DNA of 60,000 nucleotides, from the NCBI RefSeq assembly GCF_030272615.1, contig NC_081413.1:98738239-98798238 (forward strand). Reading direction: 5' to 3'. The first letter of the stretch is position 1. Every line of letters begins with the position of its first letter. The translations under genes were made by a program, and so were the position numbers. Under the pieces are notes generated by a model. It had not been told where the DNA came from. It saw only the letters and a program-made list of their open reading frames with translations, and did not search any database. Shown in pieces: positions 11,740 through 24,648 of this stretch. This DNA is from Cryptomeria japonica (taxonomy: Eukaryota; Streptophyta; Pinopsida; Cupressales; Cupressaceae).

Positions 11740-11966
11740 TGTTTATTACATCCTCTCACAAATGATGAGTGAAGGAGGGGCATTATAATTGTCTAAAAAA
11801 ATGAGATGACAACTCTAAAGATACTATTGTCATTCTTTAGATTTATCAATTTTGGTCTTAGGGATATTTTTCTTTTATTTTTCTCAAAACAAGGAGATGA
11901 ATTACATATCATTCTTAGAACGATTTCATCTTGCTTGAATCCTATTTCTTCTAAGGCTGACCATTT
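11740..11966 (-). pseudogene. LINE ORF2 C-terminus and 3' end
   Basis: The - strand frame 11993-11793 encodes a short tail (WSALEEIGFKQDEIVLRMIC) that continues, across the copia insertion, the RNase H-like end of the LINE at 41178 onward. It is the last part of ORF2 plus a short 3' UTR. No clear poly-A run is visible, so the 3' boundary near 11740 is approximate. Confidence 0.55.
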
Positions 11967-11971
11967 TTGTC

Positions 11972-13641
11972 TGTTAATCCTATGAGGTTCCAATTAATAC
12001 TGAGAGGGGGGTGAATCAGTATTAAGACCAACAGAATATTTAAATCCAAAATCAAACTTATATCATATCTGAAACCATTTAACAAATATCCCAACTTCTT
12101 TAATCAGATCTAACAACCTCTTGATCAAATTTGCTTAACACGTTAATCAAATCATTTACCACAACTATCAATACTTTCACCACTTAACGAATCATATTAA
12201 TTTGATCATATACCAACATATCAACCTTATCAATCAGATCAAATACTTTCTCTAACAATTTCTTACCAGTACCGGTAACCTCTGATAAACTTCTGATAAA
12301 ACATCATAACCAGTATTTCAAAAATAATGCATGAAATGAAACATAAACAAGAACATCACATGAAAAACATTCCACACATGAACAACATAAGTTTTTGATG
12401 TGGAAACCAAAATGGGAAAAACCACGGTGGGAGTTGGCACCCACAAATATTTGTACTCTTTTGAAGTACACACTGTTAGGAGCTTACAATATGCCCAGTT
12501 AGGAGTAGACCCTGTTAGAAGTTACTCAGTTAAGGGATTTACCTAGCAACCCAGTTAGGAGCTTCATGACCTATTAGGATCAACCTCATGAGAGGATTTA
12601 CCACTCTTTTTTAGAGTTGCCTTGTTAGGGGACTTAAATGTTTAAGGCCTATTAGGACCTACCCAGTTAAGGGATTTAACTTGTTGCAACTGTTAGGGGA
12701 CAACATTGAAAAAGTGATATGTTACTTGCACTTCTCATCTTGCTAAATCGGATCCAGTTATGCTCAACACTCTGCAAATCTCAGGCACATCTCACACTAC
12801 TCTTGGAGAACTGGCACCATGAACATCAACTGTGTCAACCTAAATATCCATCTCAACTAGGTCTTCCACTAAACCCTAATTACAATACAAATCATAAGAG
12901 ATCATTTTAGATCAATCGTATAGATCATTACATCAAATTGCAATGCAATATCAACCGTTGGTTGATCGTAACTTGTCACAAAAATATTGGTCTATAACAA
13001 AGTCAAAACCTTAAAACACTCCACTAAGTGTTTCATTGATTCCCAAGAAATTCTTCCATCATCCGTGCCAAAATAACATTTAAATCATTCATGTAGGTTG
13101 TGTCATGTTACCACCAACATGTAGACTCTTCGTTGATCACCGCCATATCAAAAATCATTATCGGTTTGATGATTTCTTCACTGATCCTTAAACCCTACTA
13201 AAACCCTAGCAAAACTTCATCATAAATTTGAAACAAGTCTTTCGGTAGTCATCACAAGATGTGGTTCCGGTTAGATACTCCTTTCCATGATAAAAGCTTA
13301 TATTCCAAACAAAAAATCACTAATCATTACTGATTGCCCGATTCAAGCAAAACATCTTTGTTTTACCGATTAAAGTCTTATTTCACAGTCTTTTGTATAT
13401 TGTCAGTAAACCTTGTCTCTAGTAAACCAAATCACTTAGATGAAAAACTAAACATCAAAAAACATCAGTAATCATCATCAAACATCAGTTCACATCAGTT
13501 GTCATCAATGACAACACAAATAACTGATCATGTCGTCTAACCACAAAATCTCAGTCTTCTATCCTCTATTGATTCAATCATCATCCTTCAACTGCATATC
13601 TTGCATCATCTCATTTTCATTAGTTGTGCCAAAAGCCAACA
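11972..13641 (-). repeat. Copia 3' LTR (1670 bp, uninterrupted)
   Basis: On the + strand it runs TGTTAATCCTATGAGG to AAAGCCAACA. Near 12410 it holds the GGGAAAAACCACGGTGGGAG module, and from 12470 to 12710 many short GTTAGGA/GTTAAGGGATTT repeats. It matches the split right LTR throughout. Confidence 0.92.
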
Positions 13642-13655
13642 TTATCCCCCTTTGG
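13642..13655 (-). other. Copia polypurine tract
   Basis: On the - strand CCAAAGGGGGATAA lies directly before the LTR start TGTTGGCTTTT. Confidence 0.85.
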
Positions 13656-14080
13656 CATTGATGGAAACACCAATCAGATATACAATCAGAGTAGCATCAT
13701 CATTTGCAACTTTCTTGTCGGTATTACATCATCTGTCAGTTCTCCTACTTTTGTCTTCTCCCCCTTAACCAATGCTTCTCTCAATCTGATTTGTTTTCTA
13801 CTTATCCTCCTTTTGTCTTCAACTTCTCCCATATCTGATTTTCTTTTCTTCTCCCCCTTCGACAATAATTTCAAAGGTATAAATGCATCACTTGTCTTCA
13901 ATTTTTTTGTTGCTTCTTCCATCATCTCTGCTAGTTATATTAGAGCATTAAATCATAACTTTTATATCCAAGTTGCTCCCCCTACGGAGTAGCCTCCACC
14001 TCATCAATCCTTAGTTAAGAATAAACATTAGATCCACAAGATTAATTAATCTCCATCATTCTAGTTCTTTTGGTCTGGGG
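13656..14080 (-). other. Copia 3' untranslated spacer
   Basis: Lies between the end of the pol region and the purine tract. A charged frame at 13925-13686 has no recognisable domain and may be remnant coding or chance. Confidence 0.5.
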
Positions 14081-15472
14081 GTCTAACCCCTAGTTTACCT
14101 CTAAGGAACTCAAAGGTAGTTTTTGGTAAGGGCTTAGTAAAGATATCGGCTAACTGATATTTACTCTTCACATATTTCATTTTCACCTATTTTCTTGAAC
14201 TCTTTTCCTTAGGAAATAATACTTCAATTTAATGTGCTTGGTTCTAGCATGAAGTACAGGATTCCTAGAAATTTTTATTGCACTTGTATTATCACAATAG
14301 ATAGTCACAAGTTTAGACATATCTATCTTGAATCCTTCTATCACATGTCTCATCCATATGGCTTACGTGAAATTCATGGATGCAGCTACATACTTCACTT
14401 CAGATGTATGTTGAGAAACACATGTTTGTTTGTTTCTCGTTCATGCCACTAATCTTCCACCAAGTAGAAAGGCGCCACCAGTTGTGCTTTTTTGGTCATC
14501 CATATTACCTGCCCAATTTGCATTAGTAAAGACATCCAAAGTAAAATTTCCTTTGCAAGGATACCATAAATCATAGTCTATTGTGCCTTTAAGATACTGA
14601 AAAATTCTCTTCACAACCACCATGTGACTCTCCTTAGGCTCTTTTTGAAATCTAGCAACTAATCCAACAACATGAGCAATGTTCGGCCTACTATGAACAA
14701 CATTGTGTAGCTTGCCAATCATAGATATGTACTCTTTTTCACTAACATTGGGGGAATCATCTTGATTTGATAACTTGCAGCCTATTATTATTGGTGTTCC
14801 TACCAGTTTGCAGTCTTCCATACCGAAGGTCTTCAACACCCCTCTGATATACTTGATCTTACAAATTAAAATACCACCATCTAGTTGTTGGACCTATAAG
14901 CCAATAAAGAACTTTATTTCACCGATTAGAGACAATTCAAATTCTCTTTTCATATCATCAGAAAAATTCATACACATATTATCATTGCCACCAAAAATAG
15001 TGCCATCTACAAACACTTTTGCTATCAACATCTTGTCTCCATCAGTTTTCAGATAAATGTTGTTGTCCTCATTGGTATATTGGAATCGAATTTTAATCAT
15101 ATGTGCATGTAATCTCTCATACTATGCTCTTGATGCCTTCTTAAGACCATACAAAGCTTTATGCAATTTACACACCATGTCTTTAACATCAGTCAAAGAA
15201 AATCCATCTGGTTGTTCAATGTAGACTTCATCTTCTAGAATCCTATTTAGAAAGGTTGATTTGACATCCATTTGGTAAACTTTGAATCCCTTATAAGCAG
15301 CAAATGCCAGAAGCATTTTTACTCCTTCTAATCTAGCAACTGGTGCAAATGTCTCTCCATAATCCTCACCTTCTTTCTGTGAATACCCTTTGCAAACTAA
15401 CCTCGCCTTGTTTCTTATAGCTTTTCCTTCTTCATTCAACTTATTCCTAAAGACCCATTTTGTTCCAATCAC
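14081..15472 (-). pseudogene. Copia reverse transcriptase and RNase H
   Basis: The - strand encodes the RT start ([20 protein letters not shown]), the QMDV palm strand and the [11 protein letters not shown] stretch. The second catalytic motif follows as FVDGTIFGG where YVDD is normal; the lost second Asp would inactivate the enzyme. RNase H follows from 14839, with a connection region and a DVFTNANWAG stretch (normally SDADWAG). The tail near 14120 still reads ADIFTK. Stops at 15122 and 14894 do not change the frame, and both are TAG. This is the polymerase that would copy the element RNA in the particle. Upstream it is continuous with the integrase region; a further decayed spacer covers 15473-16208. 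Confidence 0.88.
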
Positions 15473-16598
15473 ATTCTTATCCTTCGATCTAGGAACAAGT
15501 GACCATGTCTAATTCTTCTCAATTATATCTAATTCTTCATTCATTGCATTAACCCAATCATCATCTTTTAGTGCTTCCTTTACTGTCTTGGGTTCTATTG
15601 TAGATATCAAGCAGGAGTTTTCTCTGATTTTCCTCCTCGTTTGTACACCAACATTCTTATCACCAATTATCTATTCTTGGTAATGGTTTAATCTGACATG
15701 TCTAGGTATTGCATGTGTCAGTTCTACATCTTCTGCATCAGGTTCTTCATTTTCTTTCTCACTGTCATCGTTTATCGGTTGAGCACTTGATTCTCCATTT
15801 TCCAGTTCTTCATTGTTTTATGCTTCCGGTTCAATAATCACAAGTTTCTCATCATCTTTATCAAGCTCAAATTGGTTGGTAGCTTCTGACTTATCAAATA
15901 GATCGTCAACTTTTACATTAGCACTTTCAATAATCTTCTTAGTTCTCTTATTGTAACATTTATATGCCTTACTCTTAGAAGAGTAACCAAGAAGAATTCC
16001 TTCATCAAATTTTGCATCAAATTTCTTAATGTAGTTATCTCTCTAATAAAACATTGACTCCCAAAATTTTGAAATAACTTACACAAGGATTTTTTCTATA
16101 CCATAGCTCATAGGGTGCCTTATTGTTACCTCTTTTTACTAGTACCTAGTTTAAAGTGTATACAGTAGTATTGACCACTTCTCTCCAAAACATTTTAGAT
16201 GCATCACCCTATAATAACATGGTTCTAGAAGCATCAATTATTATTATGTTCATCCTTTCTGCTATGTCATTTTGTTGTGGTGCCCTCAGAGCTGACATTT
16301 GTCTTTTGATACCTTGTTCATCACAATACTTAATAAATTCATCAGATGTGAATTCACATCCCCGGTCTGATCTTAAACATTTCAAATTCTTACCGGTCTC
16401 ATTTTCAACCAGAGCTTTAAATGATTTAAATTTACCCACATCATTTTAGAATAGTCATCAGTAAAAAGCATGATATACCTATCACCATAATAACTCTTTG
16501 TTCTCATAGGGCCACAAAGATCAGTATGTACCAATTCTATAATATTATCATAACTACAATTCTTTCTTTTGAAAGAAATAAAGGTCATCTTACCAATT
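15473..16598 (-). pseudogene. Copia integrase and integrase-RT linker
   Basis: The core begins HTDLCGPMRTKSYYG and continues to FTDDYSKMMWV. A deletion and frameshift near 16440 follow, then CLRSDRGCEFTSDEF and APQQNDIAERMN supply the second Asp and the Glu of the D-D-E set. The linker 16208-15473 is broken by stops but keeps acidic segments and a DDDWVNAMNEELD stretch typical of the region before copia RT. Normal role: insertion of the cDNA into the host genome. Confidence 0.85.
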
Positions 16599-16864
16599 TA
16601 ACAATCTTTGCATATCACATTATCTAGTTTAAAAATTTGTGGCAATCCTCTTACAACACTTGACTTACGTACTTTAGCCAAATTATCAAAATTAACATGA
16701 CAACATCTTTTATGCCGCAACCAACTATCTTCCATTCTAGCAACTAGATAATTATTAACATTACTATTCAAATGGAATAAGTTACCTCTAGTTTTCTTCT
16801 TGGTAGCAATCAGTTCACCATTACCTCCAAGAATTCTGCAGACTCCACTTTTAAACTCAAGCAA
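16598..16864 (-). pseudogene. Copia GAG-pre-integrase domain
   Basis: The - strand frame carries LFHLNSNVN, LRHKRCCHVNFDNL (normally WH.RLGH.N) and ends ICKDC, the zinc-binding stretch before the integrase core. It is in frame with the flanking gag and integrase frames across stop codons at 16883 and 16598. Confidence 0.8.
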
Positions 16865-16882
16865 ATAACCTTTATCATTGAG

Positions 16883-18148
16883 CTAACCAACACTTAAAAT
16901 ATTATGCTTTAGACCATCAACCCAAAACACATCATCAACATTACTCTTCCCATTTAGAGAAATTGAACTTTTACCTTTCACCATGCAAGGAGATTTATTT
17001 CCAAATCTAACAACACCACCATCAAATTCATCAAGAGTTATGAACTTACTTTTGTCTTCGGTCATGTGGTGTGAGAAACCACTATCTATAATCCATTCAT
17101 CACTATTCTCCATATGAGATACCAGTGCTTTTTCATCTAGCAGTTCCTCTTTCATGGCTACAAACACAATTTCCTCATTGTCATCTTCTTCTGATTCATC
17201 ATCAATCACACCTTCATCCACTGCAACATAATAATGTTTCTTTCCTTTTCCTTTGAATTTCTTGAACTTCTCTTTCTTATCAGTGTTAGGGCAATTAGCA
17301 GCTATGTGTCCAATTTTACTAAAAGAGAAACACTTCAAGGGTAATTTACATTTATATTTACCTATTCCTCTAGGGAATCTCTTAGCCAATAATTCATCAA
17401 GTTCCATCAGATGCTCTTCTTCATCACCATCACCTCTGCTACTGCCATGACTAGACTTGCAGTTGTGATTATAATAAATATCTTTTCCTTTCCTCACTAA
17501 TGTATCAGTTACAAAAGCTTTAAAAGAAGATTCAGAAGGTTTGGAAACACTATCATCAAAACTATTTAGTTCAAATGTAGTCAACTTTCCAAAAAGAGAA
17601 TCAACAGTGACTTTATCCTTTGAAATAGATCTAAGTTCTTGGATTGGGGATAATATTATAGCATACTGAGGTTGAAGAGCTCTAAGCATCTTACTTACTA
17701 TTGCATCATCATCTATTTTACCTCTAGCACTCTTTATGCCACCAACAACTTCTTTGATTCTCTGACCATATTGTGCAATATTTTCTCTTTCAAGCATTCT
17801 CATGTCATCAAACTTTCCTCTCAAGCTTTCCTCTTTGGCTCTTTATACATGCTCATCTCCTCCATAGATTATATCTAAATTTTCCCAAACCTCATGTGCA
17901 GTTTCCAATCCTTGAACACCAATATATTCAGAATAAGATAAACTAATTACAATATCTTATAAGGCTTGCATTTTCTCTTTCTTCTCTTTGAGTTCATTCG
18001 GTGTCAAGGGAGTAGTAGTAGGAGCAACATATTTGTTTTCCACATGCTTCCAATATTGTGCACCAAGACCTTTAATGTAGATATTCATTTTGTCTTTCCA
18101 GATCTTGTAGTTATCCTTGTTGAACTTAGGACCCTCTTTCTTCATCAT
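16883..18148 (-). pseudogene. Copia gag and aspartic protease
   Basis: Starts with ATG at 18148 (KFNKDNYKIWKDKMNIYIK, the usual copia gag opening). The frame crosses stops at 17957 and near 17848, then encodes the capsid region (FDDMRMLERENIAQYGQRIK). The zinc knuckle reads CFSFSKIGHIAANC, with the second Cys replaced by Phe. Protease follows with the active-site DSG in WIIDSGFSHHMT. The frame ends at a TAG at 16883 and would continue into the pre-integrase domain. This is one polyprotein in the usual copia plan, now broken by point mutations. Confidence 0.88.
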
Positions 18149-18205
18149 CTTGTCTTCCTTAGAATCTTTTCCTCAAGAGGATAGGCTTTCTTCACACATA
18201 GGACC

Positions 18206-18220
18206 AAAGCTCTGATACCA
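18206..18220 (-). other. Copia primer binding site (tRNA-iMet)
   Basis: On the - strand it reads TGGTATCAGAGCTTT, two bases after the LTR end GATTAACA. Confidence 0.9.
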
Positions 18221-18222
18221 AT

Positions 18223-18985
18223 TGTTAATCCTATGAGGATCCAATTAATACTAAGAGGGGGGGTGAATCAGTATTAAGACCAACGGAATATTTAAATCCA
18301 AAATCAAACTTATATCAAATCTGAAACCATTTAACAAATATCCCAACTTCTTTAACCAGATCTAACAACCTCTTGATCAGATTTGCTTAACACATTATTT
18401 AAATCATTTACCATAACTATTAATACTTTCACCACTTAAGCAAACATATCAATTTGATCATTTTACCAACTTATCAACCTTATCAATCAAATCAAATACT
18501 TTCTCTAACAACTTATTATCAGTATCGGTAACCTCTGATAAACATCTAATAAAACATCATAACCGGTGTCTAAGAAATAATGCATGAAATGAAACATAAA
18601 CAAAAACATCACATCAAAAACATTCCACACATGAACAACATAAGTTTTTGACGTGGAAACCCAAATGGTAAAAACCACAGTGGGAGTTGGCACCCACAAA
18701 TATTTGTACTCTTTTGAAGTATGCCTTGTTAGGAGCAGACCCTGTTAGGAGTCGCCTAGTTAAGGGATTTGCCTAGCAACCCGGTTAGGAGCTTGATGAC
18801 TTGTTAGGATCAACCTCATGAGAGGATTTACCACTCTTTTTAAGAGTTCCCCTATTAGGGGACTTAAATGTTTAAGGTTTGTTAGGACCTACTCAGTTAA
18901 GGGATTTAACCTGCTGCAACTATTAGGGGACAATAGTGAAAAAGTGATATGTTACTTGCACTTATTATCTTGCTAAATCAGATCT
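18223..18985 (-). repeat. Copia 5' LTR, inner part
   Basis: Matches 11972-12750 of the other LTR closely, including the AAAAACCACAGTGGGAG module near 18670. The match stops at the DNA transposon end and resumes at 40290. Confidence 0.92.
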
Positions 18986-19013
18986 GGGTAAGTGCAAGAA
19001 GTCATGTCCACTT
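18986..19013 (+). repeat. DNA transposon left TIR
   Basis: 28 bases inverted at 40262-40289 with two adjacent mismatches; the outer 17 are identical. Confidence 0.92.
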
Positions 19014-19069
19014 AATGTGGAAGTTTTGGACTTAGTTAAAAAGTGGAAATCGAGCGGAAAGAATAGGAG

Positions 19070-19335
19070 ACGAATCGGGATCCCATTGACTCTCGGCATC
19101 CCGAGCCTAAAATCAAACGGGATTCCATGGGCCCCGGAATCCCAAGCCTAGAGCTCCATATGGGATCCCGTGTTGAAAATGAAATGGGATCCTGTGTTGA
19201 AATGAAACGGGATGATCCAGTGTTGAAATGAAACGGGATCCTGTTTCATTTCAACACGAGATCCCATTTCGAATATATAAAAAAAAATTAACGAAATGCG
19301 GTTCATTTTTGCCATACAGGATCCCGATTCAAGGA
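19070..19335. repeat. Left subterminal GGGATCCC repeat cluster
   Basis: About eight copies or variants of ACGGGATCCCGTT in both orientations, often joined by GTTGAAATGAAA. One pair forms a near-perfect 38-bp palindrome at 19220-19257. A matching cluster lies at 39268-39412 near the other end. Subterminal repeats of this kind are typical transposase binding sites; that role is inference. Confidence 0.8.
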
Positions 19336-19780
19336 GTGGAGCCCTCCCAAGAATTGCCAGCAACCTACCTTCAAGTCTTCCAGGTATGCCTAACACCCAT
19401 TTTTATTCAATAATTCTTGTTTAGATTAATTTTTTAGTTAAAAAATTAGATTTTTAGTTTTAAATTTATTTTTTTTGTTAGAAAAAAATGTTTTTTAGCT
19501 TAATAATTTTTTTTCATTAGAAAAGTATGTTTTTATTTTGAAAATTAGTTAAATTTAGTTTGAATTTTTTTTATGAATTGATTAGATTAGGATTTTTTTT
19601 AAACGAATAAATTTAATAAAAATGTTGAAAACCTTGAAACGAAATGAAAACCCCCAAAAAAATCAAAACCAAAACATTTAATTTACAAGATCAAAACAAA
19701 AATGAAAATGAAACCAAAACCAAAAAATTACAACAAAAATGAAATTATTTAAAACATCTAAATTGTATACAACATACCCA
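19336..19780. other. A/T-rich subterminal spacer
   Basis: Homopolymer-rich sequence (T-runs, then A-runs). No gene or structured repeat seen. Confidence 0.6.
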
Positions 19781-22400
19781 CTATGACCACATAGGATCAC
19801 ATCACATCCAACCCCTTACGACCACATATGACCCCATAGGCTCAACCATAGTGTCCAAAGGGGTCATGTATGTGGTCTTAAGGGGTCATGCATGCACATT
19901 CTAATGTACATGTGTGACCCCTTAGGACACTATGCATGATCCCATGGGGTCGCACATGTACATTGTAGAACACATGCGTGTATCCCCTTAAGCCATCTCC
20001 TATTTTCAAATTCATTCCCCTTTTAAGCCACATTTGTCCTATAATTTAGTTTGAACCATGTCTATATTATACCTTGAGTTATGTGTGTGACGAGCCTTTA
20101 CTAGGACCGCATTATGTTCTAATGGGTCATAATCTGGTCCTAAGGGGTCACGCATGTGTTAGAACACATGTGTGACCCCTTAGGACCACATATGACCCCT
20201 TTTACCATCCTAGTAGTTGGGTTATATTGTATACGCTAAGTATACGATGTTAAAAGGGCTCATATGTGGTCCTAAGGGGTCACACATGCGTTAGAACACA
20301 TGTGTGGCCCCTTACAACATAATGTGGTCCTAAAGGCCCATCACACACATGCCACTTTTTTAACATTTATGTACACAACATGTACCCCTTATGACCCAAT
20401 TTGACCACATAAGATCTCATATATTGTGTATACATACGTCCATCCCCTTAAGTCAGGTGTCTTAAATGATTAATTACAAAAAATTTAGATGTTAAATTTA
20501 AAATTACTATTCTAAGTACATGAAATTAACTAATTAACTAATTACAACTATACCCCTCTTAAAACATACTATTACAATCATACCCATTTTAATGTATACT
20601 AGGACCTATTAACTATATTTAAAGTAAATCTTATTATAAAATGATCCCCTTCACTATATGTATACTAGGACCTATTAACTATATGTATACTAGGACCTTA
20701 TAAAATGTATACGAGGACCTATTAACTATATGTATACTAGGACCTTATAAAATGATCCCCTTAAGCCACATGTGTGTCCTATATTTAAAGTAAATCTTCT
20801 TTCCTTTACTTGCCACATACATCCTATAATCTAGGCAGATGGTATTAAGCCACATACATCCTAATTAGGCCTATCATCTTAAGCCACATACATCCTAACT
20901 AGCCCAATCCCTTTAAGTCATGTGTCTTAAATTATTAATTACAAAATTTGTAGATGCTAAATTTGAAATTCCTATTCTAAGTACATGAAATTAACTAATT
21001 ACAACCATACGGGCCTCTTAAATAGCATGTAATAGGTCTTAATAACTATATATTCACTTTATTAATCTTAATTATGATCAAATTTAATTTAATTTCGACT
21101 ATGTCCCCTTAAGACACATGTAATTAGGAAATGTTGCACGTACATCCTATAATTTAGGCATGTCCCCTTAAGCCACATACATCCTATAATTTAGGCCTCT
21201 CCCCTTAAGCCCCATACATCCTATAATTTGTAGATGCTAAATTTGAAATTCCTATTCTAAGTACATTAAATTAACTATTTACAACCATACGGGCCTCTTA
21301 ACATACTATTACGACAATTCCCCTTTTAACATACTAGGACCTATTAACTATATATATTATTAAATGCCATATATATTAAATAGCATGAAATAGGTCCTAT
21401 TAACTATATATTCAATGTATTAATCTTAATTATGATCTAATTTAATTTACTTTCGACCATGTCCCCTTAAGACACACGTAATTAGGAAATGCAAGTACAT
21501 CCTATAATTTAGGCCTCTCCCCTTAAGACACATACATCCTATAATTTGTAGATGCTAAATTTGAAATTCCTATTCTAAGTACATTAAATTAACTATTTAC
21601 AACCATACAGGCCTCTTAACATACTATTACAACAATTCCCCTTTTAACATACTAGGACCTATTAACTATATATTAATTTAGGCCTCTCCCCTTAAGCCAC
21701 ATACATCCTATAATTTGTAGATGCTAAATTTTAAATTCCTATTCTAAGTACATTAAATTAATTATTTACAACCATATGGGCCTCTTAACATACTATTACG
21801 ACAATTCCCCTTTTAGCATGCTAGGACCTATTAACTATATATATTATTAAAAATGCCATATATATTAAATAGCATGAAATAGGTCCTATTAACTATATAT
21901 TCAATTTATTAATCTTAATTATGATCAAATTTAATTTAATTTCGACCATGTCCCCTTAAGACACATGTAATTAGGAAATGCACGTACATCCTATAATTTA
22001 GGCTTGTCCCCTTAAGCCACATACATCCTATAATTTGTAGATGCTAAATTTGAAATTTTATTCTAAGTACATTAAATTAACTATATTTACAATCATGCGG
22101 GCCTCTTAACATACTATTACGACAATTCCCCTATTAACATACATTCAATCTATCCCCTTAAGCCAATCTATTAACATACATCCTAATTAGGCCTATCCCC
22201 TTAAGCCAATTGTCCTAGTTAGGCCAATCCCTTTAAGTCATGTATCTTAAATGATTAATTACAAAATTTGTAGATGCTAAAAGTAATTACGACCTATTTA
22301 GGCCTATCCCCTTAAGCCAAAATTATCCTATTTCTAGTTTGATCCCCTTAAGCCACGTGTTCTAACTGTAGGCCAATCCCCTTAAGTCATGTGTGTCACT
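19781..22400 (+). repeat. Left CCCCTTAAG array of the DNA transposon
   Basis: Dozens of copies of CCCCTTAAG(C/T)CACAT and related words (ACCCCTTAGGACCACAT in the outer part). From about 20470 they sit in a larger unit containing GTAGATGCTAAATTTGAAATT, whose copies start near 20950, 21230, 21548, 21718 and 22038. Unit length varies from about 170 to 320 bp. No coding sequence. The same core occurs inverted at 26440-27660. Confidence 0.85.
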
Positions 22401-24070
22401 TGATGATTAATTACAAACATTTTCATGTAGATGTTGAATTTTAAATTCTTATGTACATGATCATATATTATATGTAAAATCGTGCATGTTCTTGATTTCA
22501 TATGTACACATGAAAATTTTTATCATTTATCTGTCTGTAGAGTTTGTATATGTATATATATGTTTACAATGTATATATATGTAGATTGTACATGTTTTAA
22601 AATTATTTGTAATTTAAATTCATGTTTTAGTTTCAAAAGTTAGATTTTAATTAAATGTATGTGTACATGTATATATATATGCAGAGATCAGATTACATAC
22701 ACATCATCACATGGATGTATTTGATATAGAATATTTTCTTAATGCAACAGGGCCTCAAACCCCCCAGATGACCCTGCCCATGGTGCACCACCTCCACCCC
22801 CACCTCCACCCCCACCCCCTCCTCTACCTCCACCCCCACCCTATCATCATCCTCCACCTCCTGATTCTGTTGAGGCTCGATTTCGAGCCATTATTGATGA
22901 GAATTTTTTTTTCATACAGGGAAATTTTAATGAGATCCTTAGAGCACCACATATATCCCCACACATGCACCGTTTTGCATCGAAGATGCAAAATGTTATT
23001 AATGTAGTTAGGTCTATAGATGCAGAGCTCGATACACATTGAGCATGGAGAGAGGAGAGACACCGGTTTTATTCTGATGGCCTCTCCTATAAGGAAATTT
23101 TGAACCTAAGAATAGACAAATCTCACCTTGTTCCATATTTTTCAAACCCCATCACAGGTGAACCCATTCCACCAAACAAATCCCGCATATCCATGGGGCA
23201 GTGTACACATCGGCATGGCCGATAATTTTTGAGATTGATGGCAGATGGTATTTGACACTCCACCACATGCCAACTTAGAGTGCCCTTTATACATCTTGAG
23301 AAAATTATATGCAGAGTTTGTTTTGGGTTTAAAGCCCAATTATTTTGATATAAGAGCATTCCAGGGTGTTGGTGGTGGCATGCCACAAGATAGGTTGGGG
23401 CCACATATTGACCCCAATAGACCTGCTCGTCGCTAGGCCATTGTGGCTCCTATGCATCTTATGCCTATGATTGTTCATCAACATTCTGTTATCTCCACAT
23501 TGGACTCATTGACCACACTCACTGGTAGCCTTAATCAACAGATAGCTGATTTGTTGGACCATGACGACATTGACACTAGTGAGGATGATATTGATGTGAG
23601 TACATCCATTCCATGTACATCGACACCTCATTTTTGTACGAGTTGCCATCAACTATGCTATGGGCCTTGTGATGGTCCAGACCTTGCTTCGAGTTCACAT
23701 CAATGGTCCATCCTCTTCAGCTGCACGGGGAGCATCCACTGATCATGATAACATTGGTTCATATGTCAATTTTCTTTGTGTCGATGATCATCCCATAGAT
23801 CATGGTTTATGTGGTCAACAGGTAAGGGGAGATCCAGTACATACATACAAATTGCACTATATATAAATTTAAATTTACATAATTTATATAGATCTCTCTA
23901 TCTATATGTCTTCACTATTTACACATTTACATGTCTCCAGCCCATGTTTGGGGCCACTACGACACCGACTTCCACGTCAGATTACCCACCTGCCACTATG
24001 GTGAGTGCAGCTCCTCTAGCATCGGTTGTTGCAGATGAGCAGAGAGATTCGGTACGTTGACACTATCTTA

Positions 24071-24119
24071 ATATATATATATAGAGAGAGAGAGAGAGGG
24101 AGAGAGAGAGAGAGAGAGA
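24071..24119. repeat. AG microsatellite in an intron
   Basis: ATATAT followed by a long (AG)n run inside the intron 24052-24225. Confidence 0.9.
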
Positions 24120-24620
24120 TTTAATTAATTTTGTTCATCAAACTTACATTCAATATTTGAAATAAATAAATAAACATCATGTACATTTGATTTAATATCT
24201 AGATTTAATTAATTTTGTTGTACAGGTGGACACGACCATCAGGATGAATTTACATTCAGATGGGCCATATGATCATCTTGATCCTCTTGATAGTTTTCTG
24301 CAGACATCATCTGCATTTCAAGTATTTAATGTTGATTTAAATTTAAAAAAATTGATACAAGTTTCAGATATTTTATTTAAAAATTAAATTAATTTGTATA
24401 TTATATAATATATGTACACATGTGTGCATATAATTGACATGTAAAACTCTTTTTTAAATACCTTGTAGGATCTTGTTGATAGTGGAGTTTTTGTTGATGT
24501 CGCCCCAGATATTGTAATGCCTACAGGAGATGATCTAAGTCAGGTACATGCGTATGAACATTTTAAATATAAATTTAATTTAAATTTCTATTTTAAATCA
24601 TCATTTGATCTTGATCTCTC

Positions 24621-24648
24621 TGTGTGTGTGTGTGTGTGTGTGTGTGTA
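24621..24648. repeat. TG microsatellite in an intron
   Basis: About 13 TG units inside the intron 24544-24664. Confidence 0.9.
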
